DNA of 64,000 nucleotides from Gloeopeniophorella convolvens (lineage: Eukaryota; Basidiomycota; Agaricomycetes; Russulales), in contig WTXD01000033.1 of the NCBI GenBank assembly GCA_022496205.1, forward strand, positions 124,001 to 188,000. Direction: 5' to 3'. The notes below the pieces were generated by a model that was given only the letters and a program-made list of their open reading frames with translations, did not search any database and was not told where the DNA came from. Below, piece by piece: positions 1 through 10,720 of the stretch. Within the stretch, counting starts at the first letter, position 1. The number at the start of each line of letters is the position of its first letter. Position numbers and translations under genes: made by a program.

Positions 1-1300
1 CCTGTTCAGGTGGTGCCAGGATGGATGGAGAACATGCAATCTATATTCGTAGGTCAGCCTCAAATCGAATGACTTGCGCTCAGCGTCACCCCTGTAGAGC
101 CTCCTCATGGCTGCGCCTGTTCAGTGCTTCCTAATCTGGCGGTGCTCCCACGTTCGTTGCAGTTTTCGTGAATAAACCACCTCTGACGGCCCTCAGATGC
201 TGAAATGGAAGCTCTACGTGGTTGTAAGTGATACATGCTGCGTCCAACTCACTGACCATGCCGTGCATTCTAGACCCCTTTCGCGCTTTTGCTTATTGGC
301 AGCATCGTGGCTACTATTCTCACAGCAGTACATGCCTTCCATATTGAGGCTGCAGGTGCATACGACCCTTCGTCACACCCTGTGGTTCTCGGTGTGTATT
401 ATCCTTGTAAGTCGTCCCGGATTTGAGTAAATTGCTCCCTAAATCATTCACAGGGATCCTATGCATTGCCTTTCCCGCGGGCAAGTAGTACCACGCATCG
501 TCTAAACGTCAACTCATCCTATCTCTTAGTGCTTGATATAGCATTGACAACCATATGTAAGGAGCGCTATATTCTCGCCGATTATCCCGGTCATATGGTT
601 TCGCTTCCAGTGTTGAACATTCTTCTCCGTTCCCTGAAACACATATACAACGCACATTTTCGTCAAGTGCGTGACCCTAGCTATCGAGGTCGTTACTGAA
701 CCTGCGACGACTATCAGCGAGTCACCCACATCATCCGCGTAGTGTGGCAAGCAGCCGTCCCACCAACTCTATTTGCCATCGGAATCATTGTCATTTATTT
801 GATCTACAAGTTCCACCTCCCTGTATGTATCGCGAATGTTCGCAAGACGTTGAGTTTTACGACCACACTGCGTGTCTCTGATTGTGCAAACAGAAAACGC
901 GGCAACTCTGGTATCCCGTGCTGCAAGCCATGATAGGAAAGCTCTATGTGCTATCTCTCTTATTCAATCTGTACGTACCCCCACCGTCGTTCAACTACGT
1001 TCTTGATATGTATGACGTCCACCCCAGCAATGCACACGCGCGGCTCGCTGATGTGCTCCCGACAACGGCAACCCAAGTTTCAACACTTACGGAGCCCTAT
1101 ATCGGAAATGGAGTATCATTCAGTCTTCATACAAGCACCCATCGGTTGCAGCGGACGGGTGTCACCGTGAGTTCTGTCTGGTCAGTGATTCAACCCCAAG
1201 TTTGAACCTATTCTTCCAGGCCCCTACAACACGAACTAGCGACGAGATCGGGAGCGCGGGGACCAAGACCGTCCCAGATACGCCTCCAGAGAAGGAATGA
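1..1300 (+). CDS. DUF6534-like multi-pass membrane protein, copy 1 (5' end outside window)
   Basis: A 3' portion of an intron-rich gene whose first exons lie left of the window. Spliced pieces give hydrophobic helices, for example PFALLLIGSIVATILTAV near 275-330, a helix near 525-550, then RSLKHIYNAHFRQ before a GT donor at about 668, WQAAVPPTLFAIGIIVIYLI (742-800) and LWYPVLQAMIGKLYVLSLLF (about 905-965). The order (helices, 'ALPPTL' helix, 'GKLY.xSLL' helix, hydrophilic tail) is that of the large basidiomycete DUF6534-type serpentine family, whose function is unknown. The last exon encodes an acidic tail ending PDTPPEKE, with stop at 1298-1300. Every recognised exon has a counterpart in the gene at 2311-3975, so the two are tandem paralogs. 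Exon joins were inferred by eye. Family call is fairly firm, exact boundaries are not. Confidence 0.6.
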
Positions 1301-2310
1301 CGGGTCATATCCCGCGCATAGACTCTGGCAGAGAGATGTCCGAGCTGCGCAGATTTCGTTCATATCAACAGCGTAGCCGCGGCAGAACAGATGGACAGAC
1401 ACGGATGAGCTTCATATATTACTGTACTTTTTACGTATCCTAGGTAGCTTGACGGACACTGAAGCACCTTCCAACACGCCTCAGGGCAGCGACAACGCCC
1501 AAGCGCTGTACGTACTGCCTGACGCATCAGTCGGTGCCAGATCCTCAGCGCAAGCCGCCAAGCGCGCGACGACAATATAGCCTTCGCCGCCATGTGAAAC
1601 TACATCTTGCAAGTGTTGGCCTAGGACGAATTTGTCCAAGGTCTTCACCGAGTGGAGGCCAATTTCAAGTTCATTGTGTCACATGTCACAATGCATAAAC
1701 GATGAACGAGAAGTCCTAAATGCAGGCAGGTATCGAGGGATGCATGGGATGGAGGAAACCATCGGCTACGTGACCCCAGGGACCGAGAAGGACGAGCCAG
1801 AGGACGCAGTGCGACGCAGCCCCCGGAAGCTTCCTTAGTGACGAACTACCGGGCCGGGTTCCGATAGCAATGGCCGCCGCCGCTCGAACCCGAGTCTGCA
1901 TCGCTGCGGCGTCGATTGCCATGTCACGAAAACTGTCATCACCTCGTCCCCGCGGCCCTCGAAGCCTCGGGCCCTAGCTGAACTCTGTGATTATCTCCGA
2001 TACACTGCCGTTCGATTGGTCCCCGCCGAACAACCCACGCGCACCCAGCATGCCGGCGCCAAGATACTTGTACTCAGGACGACATCGTCAAATTCTACCT
2101 CCCCTTCTCATAGGTAGCTCAACATGAGCCGTCGGAGGCACGGGGGTTTACCATCTTCAATAGGATTAGTGTCTTCCAGGGCTCGTCCTCGGCTCCTTTA
2201 TAGGCATTAATTGACGTACCGTGATACAAGTACTTAGTACTTACAGTACATTTACCTTACCCCATCCCTCCTTCCTCTCAGTATCGACTATACACGGCGG
2301 CATCAGCCCA
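1301..2310. other. Intergenic between the tandem paralogs
   Basis: About 1 kb separates the stop of copy 1 from the start of copy 2. Open frames here are short, on both strands, and show no family resemblance. No tRNA, repeat or clear promoter box was recognised; it presumably holds the terminator of copy 1 and the promoter of copy 2. Confidence 0.4.
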
Positions 2311-3975
2311 ATGGCTGCATCTCAAAGCCAGCTTAACGTCTTGGGACCCGGAATGATTGGGCTTTTTACTCAGGGTCTCCAAACCAGTTTGATGATCTCA
2401 CAGTTGTCCACGTTTATGGCTCATGCGGGAGACGAAACGCGGGAACATATCTGTCTGGTTTCTTTCGTGGTTTTGGTCGGCTTGTCGGTAATTCTCGCTG
2501 ACTCCGCTTCAACACGATGCCTAACTCGTACCAGTCTCCAAACAGGGCTTTCCTTCGCTGGGACGTGGAGGATGTACGTGACAGAGTTTGGGCACCTCGT
2601 GAGTTTGCGTGTCCAGATCTCTCGTTGGTACTCGATTTTTACACAGCATCTCGACATCGTACGAGAAGATGATACTAGACTGGACCGAAAGTATACAACA
2701 AGCACTCGTGAGTCGGTGGCGAACTTGACGTCAGAGAAGGCTTCGGTACTCACTTCGGGTTCGTTTTCCCCCTAGACGTTGCTCATCGCCGTTCCCATCC
2801 AGTGCTTTTTGTTCTTCCGCTGTTGGCCGGTCCGTCAGCAGTTTTTACTTGAACCCCTCCGTTGCTTGACGTGCTATCCTGCAGATACTCGGTCGATTGA
2901 GATACCTAGTCGTGAGTCCATGCGTTGCAGCAAGATGCTTTCGCTGACATGGCCGCCTCTCTATTGAAGTTGTCGGTCGTAATCGGGCTGATGATTGGTT
3001 CTATCATTGCGACTGTTCTCATGACGGCTCGCATTTTTGAGATACGCACGGTCGTAGTACAGGGGTTTTCTCATGTCCCTTCACCAATTGCGAAGCTTTT
3101 CCCACCGGGTGCGTTCGCACTGAACTGCGCAGAGCTATACCGTGACTTACACTGTAGGATAGTTATACTCAGTGCTGTTTTCCCGGCCCGTGAGTTGTGT
3201 CCTTGGTGCATTTGCGCGTTGATAAAGTCGATTCCAGTCCTCGACATGCTTCTGACTGCCATTCGTGAGTCATCGCCTTTGCTCCCAGGTATCTCCTGAA
3301 CAATCTTTGGCACAACCTAGTCGTGGTCTTCCTCCGTCGGTCGCTAAGACACGTGTACACGCGGCACTTTCGACAGGTGTGTATTGTTCTGACTGATCCA
3401 TCATAACTTCAATCAATGGCATACGGATTTGACTACGCAGCGTATAACACGTTACATAGCCATGATTTGGCAGGCCGCTATTCCACCGACGTTGTGCGCA
3501 TTGGCGTTTGCTCTCACGTACGCTATCTTCAGTACAACACATCAGGTACGCACCATCGTCCATTGTGTAGCCTGCGGGACTACTTATGCTCCGTACGACT
3601 AGGGAGAACGCCAATTATGGTACCCCGTTATCATGTCCATCCACGGGAAGTTATACATCACGTCACTATTCTTTACTCTGTGGGCCACGCATCGCGCTTC
3701 ACTACTGTAGCACTTGTTGACACCCCGTCCCACCAGGAACGGCCGCGGGCGAGCAAGCTACGAGCTTCCGACGACGGTTATGTCGACGCTTACTGCCCCT
3801 ATGCAAGGCATCATCTCACGCAGTCACCGGTCCCAGATGGTTGTGTCTGTAAGCTATGCCCTCTTATCCGATTATCGAATCGTACTGATATCATCAGAGT
3901 CCTGCCGCAGCGGGCCACCGCCAGAGCGCGATATCAAGCCCCGATGGCCAGACGTCCGACAAAGCAAACAATTAA
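2311..3975 (+). CDS. DUF6534-like multi-pass membrane protein, copy 2
   Basis: The start is placed at 2311 (MAASQSQLNVLGPGMIGLFT), because the first helix of this family follows the initiator closely. Exon 1 ends near 2489 in LVSFVVLVG before a GT donor; the next exon encodes LQTGLSFAGTWRMYVTEFGH. Later exons give a helix at about 2950-3040 (KLSVVIGLMIGSIIATVLMT), RSLRHVYTRHFRQ before a donor at 3379, WQAAIPPTLCALAFALTYAI (about 3468-3530), and LWYPVIMSIHGKLYITSLFF (about 3613-3690). A hydrophilic Ser/Thr-rich tail stops at 3973-3975. It is a probable integral membrane protein of unknown function. The exon-by-exon match to copy 1, including RSLRHVYTRHFRQ against RSLKHIYNAHFRQ, shows tandem duplication. 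Splice sites were read by eye, and one junction near 3695 is uncertain. Confidence 0.65.
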
Positions 3976-4519
3976 TGGCCCGGGCAGGAGTTCTCGGATT
4001 ACGATCGTTATTGCACCGCAGCACTGCGATAGCCATTGTATCAGTACATAACGGGTCGAAATGACGTGTGACGAAGTCGAGGCCCCCATTGGGGGTCGTC
4101 TATCTCACTCTCTTGGATATAGCGCGGTGCGACCCCGGCGGTTCACGGTGGCGTGGCTACCAGGCTGTGTGGTAAAGTACCATCGACGTCTCGAGCGGGG
4201 CGTGCACTGCGGCACGCGGAGCCTTTACTATGTATTGGCCCAGCGTTCAGAGCATGACAAAGGTGAAAGTTTCCGTGAACTCGAGACCAGATGGTGTCGC
4301 CCGTCGAGTACCACGCACACGAGCCTTGAGAGGGGATGAATCCGATTGTCTACAGTTGTGTCAAACGTAAGGAATAGAAGAGTGTATGCTACGGCTGATA
4401 TATGTCTTATCTCCTTATCCTATCACTGTCCGACGATCACGATTACAACAAAAGGCAATAACCAGACATAAGTACGTGCACCGATGCGTCACATGTTGGG
4501 GCAGGAGACTCAAAGAAGA
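3976..4519. other. Intergenic, convergent genes
   Basis: Region between the ends of two convergent genes. Only short open frames without recognisable similarity are present, and nothing else was seen. Confidence 0.4.
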
Positions 4520-5647
4520 TCAGAAGCTAGTGTCCGCTGAGCACTGTTGGGAGGCCAGCCGAGGGCGCCCTCGCGGGCGGTTGGGGGTAGCAGCCATCTC
4601 AGTGCGCAGCTCGAGTACTTCAGCCTTAGCCTCCTCGGCCAGTTTTTTGTATTCGCGCATATATTGCTGAACTGCCGTATCGCAAGACATGTTAGTTCTA
4701 GCGGGTAGGGGCTGCGGTGAGTACGGACCGCCATGGAGCACCTCGATTTTATTCCCCTTGAGGCCGAACTCCTGTCGAATGTCGTTGAAAGCCTCGCCTT
4801 CCTGTTGTCGACGCTGACGGCTGCTTTCCCGCATCCTCTGGCTGTTCCTACTCGGAGGGGTGGACGGGGGATGAGAGCCTGAAGACACCGAAGACCGCGA
4901 ACACCACAGCGAGGGGGTTTGGATCGGCCGCGGAGACTCGAGAGCGTCTTGGAGGCTGTGCTTCAACGAAGAGCGACTTTGGACAGTTGTGCTGCCTGAG
5001 TGAATGCTTTTGTCAGTACCTGAGCCAGGTTGACAAGGGATCGCATGACCATCCTCGGGAAAGTCACTAGGACTTGCTGGCGTCTGCCAATGTTCGGCGA
5101 CGGGTTGAGGCTGTCCGGGAGCGTGATCTTCCTCAGTGACCATGGGACTGTCAGGAGCAGAAACCGAGAATTTCAGAGGAGATCCGAGGTTTCCAGGAAG
5201 CACATGCCCGGTGGGCATAGGGGGCGAGACGTTCGTCTGCGAAGGATCGAGGAAGAGTTGTGCGGGGATCTCGTCCAGATAGTATGTATGAGAAGACGCG
5301 GGTGTGTCGGGCGCAAGTACGGAAGGCTCATGAAGCCATTCGGAGTCATCGGGGGCTGGAGCCGCGTTGTCTTCTCGGTACGGAACGGAGGCGCTGCTCA
5401 AGTTGCCGCTTTCATGGTCGGACAAAAGGCCACGCGTAAATCCTCCAGGTGAACCAGAGGCGGTATATCCACCTTGAGAGATGACCGAGAGCGTAGAGAG
5501 CCCCCAGCCCAACCCAAGAACGTTCTCGTCCGCGCGACTAGCAGTATCGGTGAGTGGTTGTGGCATTGCCAGAGGGGAAGGCCGCTGAGAGCGCCGTGTT
5601 GACAAGTGGCCGGAGGGTTTACGCATGTTGCTGTCATCGCTTGACAT
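4520..5647 (-). CDS. Ser/Pro-rich protein with C-terminal bHLH-like domain, paralog A
   Basis: The start is set at the ATG at 5645-5647 (MSSDDSNMRKPSGHLSTRRS); an in-frame upstream extension is hydrophobic and probably 5' UTR. The first ~280 residues are Ser/Pro-rich and look disordered. Near the C-terminus is a basic stretch followed by a helix (SSRQRRQQEGEAFNDIRQEF), a short loop with KIEVLHG, then a second helix and leucine-rich coiled coil (VQQYMREYKKLAEEAKAEVL). This layout resembles basic helix-loop-helix. A 57-bp phase-1 intron at 4672-4728 (branch-like CTAAC) splits the loop/helix-2 junction. The gene at 7142-7923 has the same domain and an intron at the same codon position, which supports both models. 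A DNA-binding regulator is possible but is an inference; the family is not one I recognise by name. Confidence 0.6.
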   Translation of the reverse strand: MSSDDSNMRKPSGHLSTRRSQRPSPLAMPQPLTDTASRADENVLGLGWGLSTLSVISQGGYTASGSPGGFTRGLLSDHESGNLSSASVPYREDNAAPAPDDSEWLHEPSVLAPDTPASSHTYYLDEIPAQLFLDPSQTNVSPPMPTGHVLPGNLGSPLKFSVSAPDSPMVTEEDHAPGQPQPVAEHWQTPASPSDFPEDGHAIPCQPGSGTDKSIHSGSTTVQSRSSLKHSLQDALESPRPIQTPSLWCSRSSVSSGSHPPSTPPSRNSQRMRESSRQRRQQEGEAFNDIRQEFGLKGNKIEVLHGGPYSPQPLPARTNMSCDTAVQQYMREYKKLAEEAKAEVLELRTEMAATPNRPRGRPRLASQQCSADTSF

Positions 5648-7141
5648 TGTATAACGAGGCAAGGGGTGTCTTGTGGAGGACAAAGGAAGGAGAAGAACAA
5701 GGGGATGGTGGCAATGACTCGTCGGAGGGAAAGAAAGTAGGATTATAAGTAAGGCAATGCTGCACAGCACATTACGGCACATAGCCCGAAGCGCTCTCTC
5801 AGGCTGTCATTAAGGGAGACAATTCTCCTCATCTATCAAGACCCCCGTACCCTACGGTCACGTCGACAGGAGAATGCCCGGGCAGTAGACAAAGAGGATG
5901 TGGGAGACGTCTTGGACTTCTAGAAAGCAAACTTGCTGTAGTAAGGTCAGATGTCCATGTCACATCCCTGTCGATCGAACTCACAATAGAAGGATCGTTC
6001 GCTGTGGCAACTGTACTCCATGTGGGCCGCTCGCGTTGGCAGAGACGATCAGGTGGATCGTGATGCGGGTAACACTAGATCGTGGACCCTATACGTCCAC
6101 AGCTATCAAGGGCAGCAGGTCCCTGCATGCATCGGCGTTCTGCATAAGAGTAGTCGTCTTATTATGAAGGCGATGGGATGGCATGCACAATAGACGTGCT
6201 GAAGTAGCACCGCTGCCATCGTAGTGACCAGTGGCCATGCGGCCAGCTCCAAAATTTCGATCGTGCGCCGACGTCACCGCATCACAATGAAGATGGCTGT
6301 CGAAGGTTTACGGGCTGAACGCGTTGCGCAACGCTCACCGAAGCAACACCGAAGGACTCCAACTGTGACACGGTGACAATGGCATTGCCTTGCAACGTAC
6401 GCGACGGTGCGCGCCGCTTCGGTCATCCTGTGTCGAACCTGTCGTTCCCATTTCAAACGGGCTCGGACATTGTGGGACTGACATGAAAACAGGTGTCGTT
6501 GACTGAACAAGACACAAAGCCAAGCACCGGCAAGCGGTGTCATGGCCGCTGGCCCAACCGTGCTCGGTATCTTCCGGGCCCGGGCTCGGGCTCGGACTCG
6601 GACTCGGACTCGGACTCGGACTCGGACTCGGGCCGAGGTTACCACGGGCTCAAGCGCTCACCGCGGCAAGGGCGGCGAGGGCTTGGGGGAACCAAGATAC
6701 TTGACCGACACAATAACACTACAGCAGTTTTCATATTTCATGGCCCCTGTCACCTGTAGACACACAGGCGACTCGGAGCGGAGAACTTAGATAAGTCGAT
6801 GGTGTGATTTCCGGGAATTACTTATCATGAGGTTACTGCAGATTTTCTGGGTTAACCGACAAACTGTTCGGTGTGAGACGAACTTTATTTATTTATCTAC
6901 AATCAATATTTCTACGGGAAAGGTCCCCGGAATGAAAGCCGAAACCGGGATTCGACGTCCGCCCTATATGCTCGAAACGGCAAAGGGCCATGAAATTTGA
7001 AAACTGCTGTAAATCATCACAGAGATGCGACAGGCTTGATCGTAGCTGACAGAAAACTCACAGACGATTGTAGTAATTTGTAAGGTTACGAAGCTAGCGC
7101 TATTAGTTACGCTTAGTACTACTTAGTGCCTTCCGAGACTA
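5648..7141. other. Intergenic with a hexanucleotide microsatellite
   Basis: About 1.5 kb between the two bHLH-like paralogs. Apart from the CTCGGA repeat annotated separately, only spurious open frames are seen, several created by that repeat. It must contain the promoter of paralog A and the 3' end of paralog B. Confidence 0.4.
6582..6632. repeat. (CTCGGA/G)n microsatellite
   Basis: About eight tandem copies of a 6-base unit, mostly CTCGGA with flanking CTCGGG variants. It creates artificial Arg/Thr-, Ser/Asp- and Arg/Val-rich frames on both strands. Likely polymorphic in length between strains. Confidence 0.9.
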
Positions 7142-7923
7142 TCACAGAGAAGAGGCGAGCAGCGCCGCAAGTCTCTGGCGGAGTTCCCTGTACTTCAACT
7201 CGACTCCCTGCAGTCGCTCTATGTTCGCCGCCTGCTCGTGGCAGTATCTGCGGACTGACCGTCACGGAGATCAGGTTAGCCCTTCGGGCACTGGGGTGGT
7301 GGCAAGCGCTCGTGCTTACCGCTATTCAGCACATCCGACCTCGTACCTACAAGGTTGAAGTCACTTCGCAACACATCTATCGCCGAGTTTTCCGTGTTGC
7401 GGCGCTCGCGAGCGATAAGGGCCCTGTCCTCATGGCTTTCCTTTGCAAACGGGGATGGCTCGGCCAGGGGAGAAGAGGACGCTATGGACCCGTGGGAAGG
7501 CGCTTGCTCGGGACGCCCAAAAGACTCGCCACCCCCAGCGTTCGAGGAAGGAAAAAACGCTTGGAAGTGGTCAGCGGAGACTTGTGCGAAAGTTCCGGAG
7601 GTGGGCTCTTGGGACGGGATCTGCGGTGGTAGACCCCACGAGTTCAATGACGCAGCAGAAAAGTTGCCAGGCGAAGAAAACAGAGACCCCGAGCCTTCGG
7701 CGCCCGGCTCGCCAGTGTCGAACAGCTCAGACAAAAAACCAGGGAAAGGACCCGGAGCAATTTCATCTGTGAAGCCAATAGGAGGATACTCTTGCGTAAC
7801 GGGGAGGGTGCCAAGTCTGAGAGCGTTCCCTGACGAATGAGGGCTCGGCTGAGGTTGGTGCCACACCGTTGCCGTCTGATCATTGACGTGGGCCCATGCG
7901 GGATTCAGGGGCGTTCCTGGCAT
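7142..7923 (-). CDS. Ser/Pro-rich protein with C-terminal bHLH-like domain, paralog B
   Basis: Two exons, 7320-7923 and 7142-7254, separated by a 65-bp intron (GTAAGC...GTCAG). The start is placed at 7923 (MPGTPLNPAWAHVND), matching the position of the start in paralog A relative to the Ser/Pro-rich region. The body is Pro/Ser/Gly/Phe-rich. The C-terminal part reads RERRNTENSAIDVLRSDFNL (basic/helix 1), SDVLN at the loop, then across the intron RRYCHEQAANIERLQG and a leucine-rich heptad-like tail ending in SSL. It aligns with paralog A at the basic residues, the 'VLN/VLH' motif and the phase-1 intron. Probably a dimerising regulator, but function is inferred only from the domain shape. Confidence 0.62.
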
Positions 7924-8272
7924 CGTAACAGCGATTCGGGATTCTCTGAGGAATATGCAAGGGGGTGGCTCGAACAAAAGCAGGGACAAGAACAAAGGCA
8001 GGGTGATCGTGGTGCTCGCGGAAGGTAAATTGAGAGACCGCGCGATTAAAAGGCCTCGGGAACGAGGACAGCCACGACGCGGAGGCGCTCACCATTATTT
8101 TGGATATTGTCTCCCCCCGCAGCATCAGTGACAGATGTCGCGTATTCAGGCTCAAGAGGTGGCGAACGGGGCAGATGTCTGTCTGACTCTCAGGGCCCTG
8201 CCAGATATGGGATCTTGTAAGCGCCGGCACGCAGATGATGGTTATCACGGTTTTGTACTTTCAGCACAGGTT
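7924..8272. other. Intergenic
   Basis: 349 bases between the 5' end of paralog B and the 3' end of the tyrosinase gene. No features recognised; it should contain the promoter of paralog B. Confidence 0.35.
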
Positions 8273-9865
8273 TTATTCGTAGACATAGCACAGCATACCC
8301 CCGGTCGTGCTCATCACGTCGCCGATCCTGGCCTCCGGGAACAACCCGTCTGATGGCATGGTCGAATTCAGCTGGGGAGGGTGCTCAGGGAGCGAGCATA
8401 GATCCAACATGGCAAAGGCTCACATCGAAGAACGGCGGTGCGCCGCTCGGGTATTGGTTGTACGTTGTCCAGTTTTCTAGAGCCTGAACGGTGCCGCCAA
8501 GGAAGCTCCGAGCATTTGCGGGGTCGCGGTGCTGCCAGTCATACCACACTTTGTCGACCATCTTGCGGACGAGGAACATTAGCGGAAGGTTAGGGTATAC
8601 GCAATGTGATCCGGCTTACGCCATGGTGCAACCAAAAGAGCGGTTCTGTATAGGGAGTGCATGTCAGTGGCGGTACGAGAGACAAAAGAGAGGTGCAAGG
8701 ACCATTTGGCGACCATGTAGGCCCGGGCATGCAGTTGGCTGGTGCGTCACGTGGACACTGCCCTGCAAGGTCGCTGGGTGCAAATTCAGTCTGACGAGAG
8801 CCGCATGAGACGCTGACGAGGTGCGCACCCGCCCATGATGAGATGCACAGCTGTATGCGAGCCCTGATATTACGTCATCACAACGAAGCTCGCCCGCGGC
8901 GTTTGGAGGCGCTCACCTGGAATATCTCGAAGGCCTTCTGAAACCCTCTGAAATCTCCCGCGGGGGTGTCGAGAATCCTCTGAATCTCGGGTGCCAGGAA
9001 CGATGCGTTTCCCTCTTTCAGTTGGTCCGGAAAGAATTGGAATCCTGGAATCTGAAATGGCTGGAGGGTGAAGTTGCGGCGCAGGGTGTGCGGCGATGGG
9101 TATGATAGATGCAAATTGCGGAAACCGCCATCAGGCACGCTGAAGTCTGCCTTTGGATCGCCCCAGCCACCCAGCCCGGTGAAAGGGTCCGAGTCTTTCC
9201 AAAATGCGGATTCGAAGAAGTGCGGCGCATCTGCTGGCGCATAAGCCCGGAGAGTGGAGAAAGGAGGGAAATAATTGCCTATCGTCCAATTCCAATATGG
9301 AGACGCGCCGGTGTACCCGCATCGGTCTTTCATTTCCACTTCGAGGGTATGCAAATACCACCGGTGCCATGGGAGGAAGAGACCGGTGAAGTGAATCTGC
9401 AAAGCAACGCGTCATGGTCAGAACTCGTCTGGTGAGACTCGCGTCCACCGAACATACCCGGGAGTTCAAGTCCATGTGAACGTACACAAGATCTATCGAA
9501 GAGTCAATCGCATATTGGTTTTGATACCCCAGGCGGTTATATCGTACCATCATAGTAGGAGCTTGTTGCGTTGATTGGAGGAATGAGGGATATCGAGGGG
9601 TCCACAGACGGAGACAGAGTCGGATCATGGGGTAGATGTGACAGACACTAGCCAACATAAGATTTCAGCGTAAAGGCCGACAAAGCAGGTACACTATCCT
9701 CACATTGATGGCCTGAATCCAATCTGCTCGCTCCGGCGCGCTCAGCGCTCTCCATTCTTTACGAACCACAGGCTCTGCGCAAGAACTGCTGTACGCTACT
9801 TGAGAGGTAGGCACAGCAGAGCAGGCGGCGAAAAGAGAAGCCAAGGCGAGACTGGTAAGGAGCAT
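8273..9865 (-). CDS. Secreted short tyrosinase (di-copper oxidase)
   Basis: Multi-exon gene. Exon 1 begins at 9865 with a signal peptide (MLLTSLALASLFAACSA) followed by VRKEWRALSAPERADWIQAI, the usual N-terminal tyrosinase segment. CuA ligands are visible as the His of YVHMDLNS, the His of IHFTG and the His of LFLPWHRWY. CuB ligands appear as the two His of GSHTAVHLIMGG and the His pair of PLFWLHHG, preceded by a Cys/Pro-rich loop and followed by MVDKVWYDWQ. The last exon ends GMLCYVYE with stop at 8273-8275. The protein has the catalytic domain but not the long C-terminal inhibitory domain of the cytosolic mushroom tyrosinases. Expected activity is o-hydroxylation or oxidation of phenols outside the cell; the substrate cannot be read from the sequence. 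Several short introns were spliced by eye and no disabling change was found. Confidence 0.88.
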
Positions 9866-10720
9866 GCTGGGCAACCGGCGGGTGAGGTCTGCCTCAGTCT
9901 ACCCCTATAGCATTGCGTTTTATATTTTTGTACTTCGCTTATCCAGCAGGCGCCGTGTTGTGCGTTTTTCTCCCTGGCGGAGATGGATGGACGCGGGGCC
10001 GAGCATCGCACCAGCTCGTCGAGGCTTGTCACAGGGGCCGACGGCGCGCACCTTATGTACGTCCGATGATCGTGGGCGCAGATACCCGTTCCATGCAGGT
10101 GTAGGGCTCGAAGGAGAGAGAGAAGGCGCCTAGCTGGAAGGAAGATGTAGAAAGACGGCGCATTGCGGCGATTGACGACTGCTCAGGACGGTCGACAGGG
10201 GCGCTGAGCGTGATGCACGAGGAGACGAGTCCGACAGTCGGACAGCGTGTGTGCGTCATCCCGGGTCTCGAGCCTATTCGGTGAGTAGAGATGCTTAATT
10301 CCCGGGTTTTCTTGGTGCTGGATGCCCGCCAGGGATCCCGGTCAGGGCCAGAAGTAGCTTTTGTGTCGTCGAGGAGCGGAAGACAAATTTGGCAGGATCG
10401 TGGACTGCAGCGCAGAGCCTCAGAGGGCCCTGAGAAGATGCAAGCGTTTTATACGAGAGGGCGGTGGGCCAAGCTACTCAGAAAGAACATAATTGATTGT
10501 CACCAGGATCTCTGAACAATCCACAGCGGCGACATAAGTATGTGAGACAACATGGCGGAGCGGAGACGGAGCGTCGCTGTGTCTCAGCACGTGCGACTCG
10601 AGTCTCGCCTTATTCACTTTCTGACACATTGAACACGGTTGTGGCCGCAATCTCTCTTTTATAAACCTCAACGCGCAACGCCCCACCATTCCTTTAGACT
10701 ACCAACACTCGACTTTTCCC
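9866..10720. other. Divergent promoter region tyrosinase / IWR1
   Basis: 855 bases between two divergently transcribed genes, so both promoters must lie here. No TATA box or repeat stood out. Confidence 0.4.

Noticed and set aside
6274..6790. Arg/Val- and Asp/Ser-repeat proteins
   Set aside because: Created by the CTCGGA microsatellite in different frames.
7355..7840. A 161-codon plus-strand frame
   Set aside because: Antisense to paralog B of the bHLH-like pair, which has a conserved intron and domain.
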